Positions 1 to 8,139 of a DNA stretch of 64,000 nucleotides are shown here, piece after piece. How positions within the stretch are numbered: the stretch's first letter is position 1; each line of letters begins with the position of its first letter. Under the pieces are notes generated by a model that was given only the letters and a program-made list of their open reading frames with translations, ran no database searches and was not told the DNA's origin. A program made the translations under genes and the position numbers. The DNA lies in the NCBI GenBank assembly GCA_015655015.1, contig JAATFV010000231.1, positions 1-64,000 of the forward strand. Direction: 5' to 3'. The DNA is from Chitinophagales bacterium. Lineage in GTDB: Bacteria > Bacteroidota > Bacteroidia > Chitinophagales > Chitinophagaceae.

Positions 1-464
1 AGAAACCATAGATAAAAGGCCCGTAAGTAATAGGCTTCCGCCAGGATCTGGCCGCGTCGCACCGCATCCATATTCGTATTGGGTATTTTAAGAATGATCC
101 AGTTGGAGTTTTCTATCCCGAGATAACAGGACTGCCATATCTGTTCAGGAGATTCGTTCTGCCGGGCATAACTCTTCTGTGACGTATAGTTGACGTCATA
201 ATTGAACAGCGTGAAAGTATTCCTTCCTACGACCGGCCGCGGATAGACCTGGTCAGCGCTGAAGTCGCCGCACATGGTCAGGACCGGCCCGGCGCCCATA
301 TCTGCGATGGGGCTATAGGCCGACACCAGGGCCGCCTCGGCATCGGAAGCCGTTTTATAAAAGTTGTCCGTGTAAATAGAAGAATAGGGCTGCTCTCTCA
401 GCTTGCTGCAGCTGACCATGCCAACGAGCAGCAGAAGGAAGGAATATATAATATATTTTTTCAT
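1..464 (-). CDS. SusD/RagB-like nutrient-binding lipoprotein (partial)
   Basis: The left edge cuts this gene, leaving about 154 N-terminal codons read leftwards from an ATG at 464. The product starts with a hydrophobic signal and a lipobox-like end (GMVSC, Cys19), so it should be a lipidated outer-membrane protein. The stretch 'AEAYYLRAFYLWF' near the cut is the helical motif typical of the SusD N-terminal region. SusD proteins cap SusC transporters on the cell surface and bind glycans or other oligomers. The gene lies 60 bp downstream of the susC-like gene on the same strand, the standard susC-susD order, so the two are probably co-transcribed. The substrate cannot be told from this fragment. 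Confidence 0.88.
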   Translation of the reverse strand, partial: MKKYIIYSFLLLLVGMVSCSKLREQPYSSIYTDNFYKTASDAEAALVSAYSPIADMGAGPVLTMCGDFSADQVYPRPVVGRNTFTLFNYDVNYTSQKSYARQNESPEQIWQSCYLGIENSNWIILKIPNTNMDAVRRGQILAEAYYLRAFYLWF

Positions 465-524
465 TAGCTTCTTATTTAAAATTTTAAATCTCGACCAGGG
501 CTGGCTTTCCGCTCACCCCAAACA

Positions 525-3500
525 TTAGAAACTCACCTGCAATCCACCCAGGAAAGACCGCGCTGCCGGATAGACGAGGTTGTCGATCCCGATCTGGGTG
601 TTGGAATTACCATAGCTGTTGACTTCCGGATCGAATCCGCTGTAATGCGTGATGAGGAATACATTGTTCGCGCTCGCATACACACGCACCCCCTTCAATC
701 CTTTTATCGCAGGCAGGTTGTAGCCCAGGGTAATATTCTTACAGCGGATATAACTGCCGTCTTCGACGAAACGGTCTGATACCGGTATACGTCCGCCCTG
801 CAGGGGAATGATGTATTGATTGCTGGGGTTGGTGGGTGACCATCGGTTGACCAGGGACTCGAATACATTACGATGCCCCAGGGGATTTTCGAAGGTATAC
901 CTGCTCAGGTTATAGATCTTATTGCCTTCGGAACCGGAAAAGAAGATCCCCAGGTCGAATCGTTTGTAGTGCAGGTTGGTGGCGAACCCGAAGATATACT
1001 TCGGATTGGGATCGCCGGTGATCATCTGATCGTCGGCCGTGATCTGGCCGTCGTGGTTGAGGTCCTTCACCTTCACACCGCCGGTCTGGCTGCCCGATCC
1101 GGGCAAAACCGTCTCTCCCGTCTGGTAGATACCGTTAAAAACATAGGTTTTAAAAACACCCAGCGGCTGCCCTACTTTCAGCAGGGAGAAGGAATTGACA
1201 AAAGTCTCGTTCGTAATGCCGTCAAGAGACAATACCTTGTTCCGGTTAAAGCTGATATTGGCGGACACGTCCCACTTGACCGGTCCGTCCAGGATCTTGA
1301 CATTCGTGGCCAGCTCCAGTCCCTTGTTCTGCAGGGAAGCAAAATTGCCGGTGATGGCGGCATACCCGGAAGACAGCGGCAGGGTCTTTACATAGAGGAG
1401 GTTGTTCGTCTTTTTTTGGTACACATCCGCCACGATCTGTACGCGATTCTTAAAGAGGCCGATGTCCAGACCGATATCTGTCTGCAAAGAGCTCTCCCAG
1501 CGCAGGGCGGGGTTGGCGATCCCGTTAGGGCTGATACCGGTGGTATAGGTATCGTTGAATTCATAGCTGCCGTTGGACCCGACGGTGGCCAGGGAATTAT
1601 AAGGATTGATGGCCCCCGCATTACCAGTAAGGCCATAACTGCCTCTCAGTTTCAGGTCATTGACGAAGTCCAGCTTTTTCATAAAATTTTCCTCGATGAT
1701 CCGCCAGGCGGCCGATGCGGCAGGAAAGAACCCGTATTTATGCGAAGTGCCGAATTTGCTGTCCCCATCCACACGGGCAGTCAGGTCTAAAAAGTATTTA
1801 TCCCTGAATCCATAATTGACCCTGCCCATATAAGAATCAAGTCTTTCCTTGCTGCGGGAGCTGGAGGCCGTGAAGTTCTGGGCCAGCTGCAGCGCTTCAT
1901 TGGCAGTGGCGTCATTGGGAAAGCCGTTGGCATTGACCGTATTGGCATTGGCCATCGCGCTCTGAGAGGCGAACAGGCCGGTCAGCTTCAGGGAATGTTC
2001 ACCTGCAAACTGGTGGGCCCAGGTCAACATGCTCTCATGCAGCAGCAGCGTATAATTGGAGTTCCCCTTGGAAGCGGAGCCGGATGTCGCAGTGATATCA
2101 CTGCTATTCAGGTTGGATATCGGTGAATAAGAATCGTGCAGGGTACTCTGCTGGTCGATGCTGAAAGAAGCCCGGTACGTAAGCCCTTTAAGCAGGATAG
2201 CTTCTCCATAAACATTGGATAACACCCGTTTGAGAGCCGTCTGGTTGAGTACCCTGGCAAGGCCGATGGGATTGACCTCCTCGCGGTAGACGCCGTTAAA
2301 CTGGTCTCCGAAAGGATCAACGCTGCCATCCGGTTTGGTCGCCACCAGGTTAGGCGGTGCACCCAATGCTGCCCCAAGGATGCTGGTAGTGACGGCGGGG
2401 GCATCCAGGCTCACGCTGCCGGTGGGAATGGCGTTGTTGATATTGTAAATACCGAAAATGGTGGCTCCGACCTTTATCCGGTCATTGATATGATGATCGA
2501 TATTGGCATGAAGGGAATATCGCTTGAAATTGGAGCTGATGATAACACCGTCCTGGTCGAAATAATTAAAAGACAGGGCCATCTGCGTTTTATCAGAACC
2601 GCCCGAAACGGACAGGTTATGGTTCTGCATTTGGGCCTGCCGGAAAATAAGACTTTGCCAGTCCGTACCTTTACCCAGGCTGGCCGGATCGGCGAAAATA
2701 GGAGTATTATAGGTCTCATTCTCCAGGCTGGCGAATTGGGACGCATTCATCATCGACAAGGTCCTGGTGATCTTCTGCGTTCCGTAATAACCGCCGTAAG
2801 CCACACGGGTAGCCCCGTTGCGTCCTCTTTTCGTAGTGATCAGCACGACCCCGTTCGAGCCCCGGGCGCCATAGATGGCGGTCGCGCTGGCATCCTTGAG
2901 AATATCCACGGACTCAATATCGTCCGGGTTGATAGAAGCCAGCGGGCTGACATCATTGACTCCTCCGCTGTTGGAGATCTGGAGGCCATCTACTACGTAG
3001 AGCGGCTCTGAGCTGCCGTTGATAGAGTTGATGCCTCGGATACGTACGCTGATATTACCTCCCGGCGCCGCTGAATTCTGCGTGACCTGCACGCCTGAAA
3101 CACGTCCCTGGATGCCCTGCGCCACATTTGACACAGGCGTCTGGGTGATATCCGCCGATTTTATCGAAGCGATGGAGCCCGTCGTAGCCACTCTTCGCTG
3201 TGTACCATACCCGACGATCACGATATCGTCCAGCTTTCCAACCCGGTGTCGCAGGGTAATGGAAAAAAAGGACTGTCCTTTTACTTCTGCTTCCTCCGGC
3301 TCATAACCCAGGGAGGAGATCAGCAAAATCGCATCGGAGGTAATGCCTTTTAATGTAAATTCACCTTTGGCATCTGTGGTAACGCCCTTTTTAGAGCCTT
3401 TTATAATAACGCTGGCTCCGGCGACAGGGCCGTTATCAGCATCGCTGACCTTTCCTTTGATCGTCTGTACCGGCGCCTGCGCCCTTAAAGAGGAAGAGAA

Positions 3501-3578
3501 CAGGGAGAGAAGGGAAAAAATCAGTAAGATGAAGAACGTCTTACATGGAAGAGGGGTAAAAGAGTGAGGACTACTCAT
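525..3578 (-). CDS. SusC/RagA-family TonB-linked outer-membrane transporter
   Basis: The 1017-residue protein has a signal peptide (about residues 1-34), a carboxypeptidase-like beta-sandwich domain (about 38-112), a TonB-dependent plug starting near 'VGYGTQRRVATTGS' and a long C-terminal beta-barrel. The plug carries the SusC signatures 'LYVVDG' and 'DASATAIYGARGSNGV'. It ends in Phe, as outer-membrane barrels do. Such proteins import oligosaccharides or peptides across the outer membrane using TonB energy, with SusD as lid. The partner susD-like gene follows directly. A LacI-family regulator is transcribed divergently about 200 bp away and is the obvious candidate controller. No glycoside hydrolase is visible on this side, so the substrate is open. 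Confidence 0.95.
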   Translation of the reverse strand: MSSPHSFTPLPCKTFFILLIFSLLSLFSSSLRAQAPVQTIKGKVSDADNGPVAGASVIIKGSKKGVTTDAKGEFTLKGITSDAILLISSLGYEPEEAEVKGQSFFSITLRHRVGKLDDIVIVGYGTQRRVATTGSIASIKSADITQTPVSNVAQGIQGRVSGVQVTQNSAAPGGNISVRIRGINSINGSSEPLYVVDGLQISNSGGVNDVSPLASINPDDIESVDILKDASATAIYGARGSNGVVLITTKRGRNGATRVAYGGYYGTQKITRTLSMMNASQFASLENETYNTPIFADPASLGKGTDWQSLIFRQAQMQNHNLSVSGGSDKTQMALSFNYFDQDGVIISSNFKRYSLHANIDHHINDRIKVGATIFGIYNINNAIPTGSVSLDAPAVTTSILGAALGAPPNLVATKPDGSVDPFGDQFNGVYREEVNPIGLARVLNQTALKRVLSNVYGEAILLKGLTYRASFSIDQQSTLHDSYSPISNLNSSDITATSGSASKGNSNYTLLLHESMLTWAHQFAGEHSLKLTGLFASQSAMANANTVNANGFPNDATANEALQLAQNFTASSSRSKERLDSYMGRVNYGFRDKYFLDLTARVDGDSKFGTSHKYGFFPAASAAWRIIEENFMKKLDFVNDLKLRGSYGLTGNAGAINPYNSLATVGSNGSYEFNDTYTTGISPNGIANPALRWESSLQTDIGLDIGLFKNRVQIVADVYQKKTNNLLYVKTLPLSSGYAAITGNFASLQNKGLELATNVKILDGPVKWDVSANISFNRNKVLSLDGITNETFVNSFSLLKVGQPLGVFKTYVFNGIYQTGETVLPGSGSQTGGVKVKDLNHDGQITADDQMITGDPNPKYIFGFATNLHYKRFDLGIFFSGSEGNKIYNLSRYTFENPLGHRNVFESLVNRWSPTNPSNQYIIPLQGGRIPVSDRFVEDGSYIRCKNITLGYNLPAIKGLKGVRVYASANNVFLITHYSGFDPEVNSYGNSNTQIGIDNLVYPAARSFLGGLQVSF

Positions 3579-3682
3579 ATGGCAGTTTGTTTAATTTGAA
3601 GCAATACGTTATTTGATCAGGTGCAATTTTAAATAAGTTTTCAATGAGAACCGGGAAAGACTCTTTTTTTTGAGATCAATAT

Positions 3683-3716
3683 CTACCGGGAACGATACCG
3701 CAATCGTTCCCGGTAG
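3683..3716. promoter_or_regulatory. 14-bp-arm inverted repeat between susC and lacI, possible operator
   Basis: Two perfect 14-nt arms (3683-3696 and 3703-3716) flank a 6-nt centre. The inner part, AACGAT-N6-ATCGTT, resembles the CG-containing palindromes bound by LacI-family repressors. It lies in the divergent spacer between the susC-like gene and the LacI regulator, about 60 bp before the latter. It could instead be an RNA hairpin; no coding sequence covers it. The symmetry is seen directly, the operator role is inferred. Confidence 0.5.
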
Positions 3717-3733
3717 TTGAGAGGAAAGAGAAA

Positions 3734-3752
3734 TACATTTGAGCTATATTTG
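3734..3752 (+). promoter_or_regulatory. Two overlapping-type -7 boxes upstream of the LacI regulator
   Basis: TACATTTG (3734-3741) and TATATTTG (3745-3752) both match the Bacteroidota -7 element TAnnTTTG. They sit 27-45 nt before the ATG at 3779. No convincing -33 TTTG was found at the usual spacing. Confidence 0.45.
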
Positions 3753-3778
3753 AAACATTGTTTTTTTAGTAAAAGCTT

Positions 3779-4966
3779 ATGGGAATGATACGCTGTTCAA
3801 AGTGCGGTCAGGTGCATGCCATTACCAAATCGGGAGTCGTCCGCGGTAAGCAACGGTATTATTGTAAAGATTGCAGGGTGTATTTTACGATCCCGCCGGT
3901 TACCGGTATCCACTCAGACGACTACGATAAAACGGCAGCCTCCAGGCCCGGACATATCGCTACCATCCTGGACATTGCCAGGGCCCTGAATATCTCCAAG
4001 TCCACTGTATCGCGAGCCTTGCAGGGCCATACCGACATAAAGGAAGAAACGCGCGAGGCAGTAGTGAATATGGCCAGGCAGCTGGATTATCAGCCTAACC
4101 TTTTAGCCAAGAGCCTGGTGAGGAGCAAGACCAATACTATTGGTATCATCGTTCCGGAGTTTGTAAACTCCTTTTTCCCGACTGTGATCATAGGAGCACA
4201 GGAAATAGCCGGCGAAGCCGGTTACAATGTCCTCATCTGCCAGTCGCAGGAATCCGTCCGAACGGAGATCGCCAACACCCAAGCCTTGCTGGCAAGCCGG
4301 GTGGACGGCGTCATCATATCCATGACCCGGGAGACAAGCAATTTCGATCATCTCCGGGTATTTGAGCGTCATGGGATCCCCATCGTCTTCTTTAACAGGA
4401 CCTGCGAGCAGATAGCAGCCTCCCGGGTATTCGTCAATGATTATGAAGGAGCCTTTGCCGCCGTAGAACACCTGATCGTCAATGGATATAAAAAGATTGC
4501 CCATATAGGCGGGCCCTCCGGTCTCCGGCTTAGCCAGAACAGGCTGAAAGGGTATCTCGATGCCCTGAAACAACATCGGCTGCCCGTCAATGATAAATGG
4601 ATCATTCAGCACGACCTTACCAAAGAAAATGCCTGGAACTGCGCCGAAAAATTATTATCTCCCCAAAAACGACCCGATGCCATTTTTTGCGTAAATGACC
4701 CGGCAGCCATCCAGACGCTGTTATACGCCAAACGCAAAGGAATTAAAGTTCCGGAGGAAGTGGGGATCGTCGGTTTCAGCGATGACCCGATCTCTTCTAT
4801 CATAGAACCGCAGCTGACCACCGTCAAGCAACCGGTCAGTGAGATGGGAAAGATCGCCATGCGCATCCTGCTGGAGCATATCGAAAAAGGAATGGGGCAG
4901 TATTCACCTTTCGATACGATCCTGCCTACCAGCCTGATCATCCGTCAGTCCTCTGTAAGGAAATAA
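3779..4966 (+). CDS. LacI-family transcriptional regulator with N-terminal zinc ribbon
   Basis: The 395-residue protein is a LacI/GalR-type repressor: a helix-turn-helix around residues 61-85 (with 'NISKSTVSRAL'), a hinge, then a periplasmic-binding-protein-like sensor domain from about residue 118 ('NTIGIIVPEFVNSFF') to the end. Unusually, about 58 residues precede the HTH. They contain CxxC at Cys6/Cys9 and CxxC at Cys29/Cys32 around 'GVVRGKQRYYC', a four-Cys zinc ribbon like that at the N-terminus of IS1-type transposases. The regulator is divergent from the susC/susD pair and probably controls it in response to a sugar-like ligand. The extra zinc ribbon could add DNA contacts. The start at 3779 is needed to include the first CxxC. 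Confidence 0.9.
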   Translation: MGMIRCSKCGQVHAITKSGVVRGKQRYYCKDCRVYFTIPPVTGIHSDDYDKTAASRPGHIATILDIARALNISKSTVSRALQGHTDIKEETREAVVNMARQLDYQPNLLAKSLVRSKTNTIGIIVPEFVNSFFPTVIIGAQEIAGEAGYNVLICQSQESVRTEIANTQALLASRVDGVIISMTRETSNFDHLRVFERHGIPIVFFNRTCEQIAASRVFVNDYEGAFAAVEHLIVNGYKKIAHIGGPSGLRLSQNRLKGYLDALKQHRLPVNDKWIIQHDLTKENAWNCAEKLLSPQKRPDAIFCVNDPAAIQTLLYAKRKGIKVPEEVGIVGFSDDPISSIIEPQLTTVKQPVSEMGKIAMRILLEHIEKGMGQYSPFDTILPTSLIIRQSSVRK

Positions 4967-5023
4967 CCGGCAGATATGTAAATAGCCGGCAAATATGTAA
5001 ATCACCGGCAGGTACGTAAATAG
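4967..5023. repeat. Tandem repeat, 3 x 19 bp
   Basis: Directly after the LacI gene stop codon, a 19-bp unit (CCGGCAGATATGTAAATAG and near copies) occurs three times head to tail (4967-4985, 4986-5004, 5005-5023) with a few mismatches. A partial fourth copy may follow. It lies in the non-coding gap before the AraC gene. Confidence 0.85.
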
Positions 5024-5042
5024 CCCGATAAAGTATTAAAGC

Positions 5043-5050
5043 TATCTTTG
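5043..5050 (+). promoter_or_regulatory. -7 promoter element for the AraC-type gene
   Basis: TATCTTTG matches TAnnTTTG and sits 26 nt before the ATG at 5076. This spacing argues against the upstream TTG at 5061 as the start. No clear -33 box. Confidence 0.45.
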
Positions 5051-5075
5051 CAAAGGTAAGTTGCTATCTTCCAAT

Positions 5076-5972
5076 ATGAGAACATATAACCTCCCTCAAG
5101 ATCTGACACCTCCTGCTGCTCAGGAGACCGGCCCCATCATCATCCGCCGTTATCAATCAGCGCATAATACGATCAGGAACAGGATCATCCTTCATATGAA
5201 TATGATCAATCTCCTGATCAGCGGAGAAAAAACAATTATTCATGCAGCAGGCGCCACTACCGTTCATGAAAGTGAATTGCTGGTTCTTTCCTGCGGAAAC
5301 TGCTTAACGACCGAAGTCCTGCCTGCTAACGAATTATTTTCAAGCATCATACTCTATTTCAGCAATGAGCTGTTAACGGATTTCTTACGCAGGCACGAAC
5401 ATTCAGGCGGACAGGAACATTCAAGCAGGTACGAACATTCAGGCAGACAGCAGAAAGAGACCAGATCTCCCTTTCTCATTTTTAAACAGGACGACTTTAT
5501 CAGCAATTATATTACGTCCCTCGGCTTACTATTGCAGCAGCCTTCCCCTCTCCTGCCGGAGCTTAAAAAAATAAAACTGGAAGAATTGCTCTTGTATCTT
5601 CTGGGGAAAGACCCTAAAAAATTATTTTCCTTACTGATCGTTGCAGAGAACGACGAAGACCTGTTATTAAGAAAAGCCGTTGAAAGTAACATCGGCAACC
5701 CGGTTACGGTAGAGGAGCTGGCCTTCCTGTGCAATTGCAGCTTATCGACCTTTAAAAGAAAATTCAGGAACATCTACCATCTCCCGCCTCAAAAATGGCT
5801 GCTGGAGCAAAAAATGTTATTGGCGGCTGACTTGCTGAAACATCCGCAGGAAAAACCTGGCATCGTATTTCAAAAAGTGGGTTATGCAAATCATTCCAGC
5901 TTCACTCAATCCTTTAAAAAACAATACGGGATGACCCCCAAAGAATACCAGGAGCGAAATTTGGCCTTCTGA
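5076..5972 (+). CDS. AraC-family transcriptional regulator
   Basis: The 298-residue protein has a C-terminal AraC/XylS double helix-turn-helix of about 100 residues, including 'VTVEELAFLCNCSLSTFKRKF' split over the first HTH and 'VGYANHSSFTQSFKKQYG' in the second, ending 'MTPKEYQ'. The N-terminal part resembles a cupin-like sensor domain but no ligand can be named. An 18-bp in-frame tandem repeat (5397-5450) inserts three EHS-containing hexapeptides between the two halves. ATG 5076 is preferred over TTG 5061 because a -7 box ends at 5050. The next gene downstream is a SnoaL-like protein with its own promoter box, which this regulator may control. Confidence 0.9.
   Translation: MRTYNLPQDLTPPAAQETGPIIIRRYQSAHNTIRNRIILHMNMINLLISGEKTIIHAAGATTVHESELLVLSCGNCLTTEVLPANELFSSIILYFSNELLTDFLRRHEHSGGQEHSSRYEHSGRQQKETRSPFLIFKQDDFISNYITSLGLLLQQPSPLLPELKKIKLEELLLYLLGKDPKKLFSLLIVAENDEDLLLRKAVESNIGNPVTVEELAFLCNCSLSTFKRKFRNIYHLPPQKWLLEQKMLLAADLLKHPQEKPGIVFQKVGYANHSSFTQSFKKQYGMTPKEYQERNLAF
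5397..5450 (+). repeat. In-frame tandem repeat, 3 x 18 bp, inside the AraC gene
   Basis: Three consecutive 18-bp units (5397-5414, 5415-5432, 5433-5450) all start GAACATTCA and encode EHSGGQ, EHSSRY and EHSGRQ. The period is a multiple of three, so copy-number change would not shift the frame. Confidence 0.88.
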
Positions 5973-6020
5973 CAACAAAATCCGGACGTCTGGCCCTATT
6001 CTGTGCCTTCACATAACGAA

Positions 6021-6028
6021 TACCTTTG
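6021..6028 (+). promoter_or_regulatory. -7 promoter element for the SnoaL-like gene
   Basis: TACCTTTG fits TAnnTTTG and lies 18 nt before ATG 6047. It overlaps the alternative upstream TTG at 6026, which is therefore unlikely to be the start. Confidence 0.5.
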
Positions 6029-6046
6029 TATAAAAAAGGTAAGTCT

Positions 6047-6469
6047 ATGGAATCGCAATTGGAAAAGAACAAAACAGTCGTAAGGCGTTTCAACAAAGAA
6101 GTGATTGAAGAAGGCAGGCTGGACAGCTTTAAGGAGTTAATGGATGAAGGATTTATCAATCGGACGGCGCCGGCAGACGCCAATAACGGTCCCGAAGGCA
6201 TGTTGAATACCTTCAATAATATTTTAAGACCTGCCTTTCCGGATATGACCGTTACCATTTATGAGCAGGTGGCAGAAGGAGACCTCGTTACGACCCGAAA
6301 ATCGATTACAGGTACACACACGGGTATTTTAATGGGCATTCCACCAACAGGTCGTACGGTTACGATCAATGTCATTGATATCGTAAGAGTGCGGGATGGC
6401 AAATACTTCGAACATTGGGGAATCAACACCCTTCCTGCTGTTATGGCGCAACTGGCAAAACCTAATTAG
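6047..6469 (+). CDS. SnoaL-like ester cyclase / NTF2-fold protein
   Basis: The 140-residue protein fits the SnoaL-like branch of the NTF2 superfamily in length and pattern: an N-terminal helix with 'VVRRFNKEVIEEG', a central 'FPDMTVTIYEQVAEGDLV' and a final 'DGKYFEHWGINT'. The family includes polyketide cyclases, but most small members of this sort have no known substrate. It follows the AraC gene on the same strand by 74 nt and has its own promoter box. It converges with the next gene, 31 nt between stops. The substrate is unknown. Confidence 0.8.
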   Translation: MESQLEKNKTVVRRFNKEVIEEGRLDSFKELMDEGFINRTAPADANNGPEGMLNTFNNILRPAFPDMTVTIYEQVAEGDLVTTRKSITGTHTGILMGIPPTGRTVTINVIDIVRVRDGKYFEHWGINTLPAVMAQLAKPN

Positions 6470-6500
6470 ATCGCCGGCGCAGCGGCTACGGCAGGTATTC

Positions 6501-8123
6501 TTATTTTACCGATCTGTCAAAAGCCGCCGTCAGAACCTGCCCGTTCCTTTTCACTTGCACCCAGATACGATACAGGCCCGGCTGTGGAAAGGTATAAGGG
6601 AAGCTGACCATATTGTCAGTTTTCATACCAGCCATGGTATCTTTGGGCATATTCATTTGTTTCATCAGGTAATCGTTACGCTGTGGCTCGCTCATGAGAC
6701 GTATCTGCCCTACTACCCTATCAATGCTATCCCGGAAGGCTATCCGGTCCGGATAATGATATTCATTTTCCGGCTGCCCCATCCGCTGGAGCAGCCCTGC
6801 CTGTGCCGCCACAGAATAAGTGCCTACCGGATGAATATGGATGTAGGTGCTGCCATCATCCCTGGTGATCACCGCATGGCCCTTCATACCCAGGTAAGGT
6901 TCCAGTTTTGCCGGCTGCTTATCCCGATCGAACACGGCAAACCGCAGCGTATAGATCGTATTGCTTTCCAGATTGCCATTTCCCATTTCTTCCGGCACCA
7001 TAACAGAGCCATCTTTCATTCGCACACCTGTACCCGCCTTGCCGCAAACAATGGTATTATTATCGCCCCGGAAAGGGTTGTCGACGATATCATTGGGCAG
7101 CGCGTAAGCATACGTATCATCCGGGTCCATTTTATGAAGCGTGTCTGTCAGATCCTCCTTAAGGGTGAGCGTGTCCTTCATCGTCTCAGCAAACCCGTTA
7201 TTATATACGATATCGGCAAACACCAGGTATTTCCCTTTGGGCATCGGCGGCAGCCAGGTCCTGAACCGGGCCGAATCCAACCGGGAAGGATGCAAATGCG
7301 CAAAAGCATCCAAACCCGGAATACGCATCACGAACAGGTGCATAAGCTTGCCATGGTCAGGTACTATATAAGACAAAGTCGATCTCCGCTGAGACTGGAA
7401 CGTGTCGATCGTCAGCGTAAGCTCATTAGCCCCATCCTTTTGCACCAGCTGGTAACCCGCATGCATCGGCTTGAACATATACCGCCGGTAATTATTTGCC
7501 CAGCTAGACCACCAGCTATTGCCCCCATATACGATCAGGGAAGAAAAAAGAGCCGCTACCCCAAAAGCGATCCTCTTCGAACGCCGCCTGGCTGCCGGAA
7601 GCTGCTCGCCACGGCGGGTAATGCCCTCCGATACACTGGCCCCGATGATGGTTACCAAAAGAATAAAAAGAATCAATCCCAGGATGACAAGGCTATACCC
7701 TGTCGCAGCAGGCAGTTTTTTTTCGGCTGTAGAGATGGCCACTACCGGTACCACCAGATCTCCTCTTCCCAGGCTGCCGCTTACGCTTATCAAAATGCTC
7801 GAAGAGCCGCCGGTCATCAGCCATACGATACCTTTAAACTGACCGGGTTGCCCCGGTACCGGTTGCAGCGGATCTGCGGACGGAGCGCCATTCCTGCCGG
7901 AATAAAAAAAAACGGGCTGTGCGCCAACATGGACGCTGCCGCCATTTTGAATAAAGACAGTTACGGTCGCTGTTCCGGGAATCACCTCCGGCGGAATAAC
8001 GCTCACCAGCAGATGATAGGGGCCTGCCGCTCCTTCCATGGCTATATCCGGACTGCCTACATGGGCATAACCGCCGCTCATCTTCAATAACAGGATCAAT
8101 AACAGCGATAAAGTCCTTCTCAT
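6501..8123 (-). CDS. Membrane-anchored YtkA-like protein of unknown function
   Basis: The 540-residue product starts with a signal peptide ([13 protein letters not shown]), an extracytoplasmic Ig-like region (about 25-110), two membrane segments (about 120-145 and 165-185) and a large C-terminal part. The latter contains a YtkA-like pattern '[20 protein letters not shown]' followed by '[17 protein letters not shown]', and a second '[18 protein letters not shown]'. YtkA-type domains occur in proteins linked to copper or to cytochrome assembly, but this one is uncharacterised. The ATG at 8123 is chosen over 8192 because it begins the signal peptide and falls 16 nt after the upstream gene's stop. 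It forms an operon with the membrane gene at 8140-9363. Confidence 0.75.
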   Translation of the reverse strand: MRRTLSLLLILLLKMSGGYAHVGSPDIAMEGAAGPYHLLVSVIPPEVIPGTATVTVFIQNGGSVHVGAQPVFFYSGRNGAPSADPLQPVPGQPGQFKGIVWLMTGGSSSILISVSGSLGRGDLVVPVVAISTAEKKLPAATGYSLVILGLILFILLVTIIGASVSEGITRRGEQLPAARRRSKRIAFGVAALFSSLIVYGGNSWWSSWANNYRRYMFKPMHAGYQLVQKDGANELTLTIDTFQSQRRSTLSYIVPDHGKLMHLFVMRIPGLDAFAHLHPSRLDSARFRTWLPPMPKGKYLVFADIVYNNGFAETMKDTLTLKEDLTDTLHKMDPDDTYAYALPNDIVDNPFRGDNNTIVCGKAGTGVRMKDGSVMVPEEMGNGNLESNTIYTLRFAVFDRDKQPAKLEPYLGMKGHAVITRDDGSTYIHIHPVGTYSVAAQAGLLQRMGQPENEYHYPDRIAFRDSIDRVVGQIRLMSEPQRNDYLMKQMNMPKDTMAGMKTDNMVSFPYTFPQPGLYRIWVQVKRNGQVLTAAFDRSVK

Positions 8124-8139
8124 ATAAATAGTAAAAATA

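Noticed and set aside
873-1790. 305-codon open frame on the plus strand
   Set aside because: It is antisense to the susC-like barrel with no recognisable family pattern.
3779-3895. Possible IS1 transposase fragment
   Set aside because: The zinc ribbon is joined in frame to a complete LacI regulator and no insertion-sequence ends or catalytic domain are present.
4967-5023. Possible CRISPR array
   Set aside because: Units are 19 bp with no spacers between them; it is a plain tandem repeat.
6396-8090. 564-codon open frame on the plus strand
   Set aside because: It lies opposite the YtkA-like gene. The minus-strand frame has a signal peptide, membrane helices and family motifs; this one has none and is rich in His/Arg/Ile from complementary codons.
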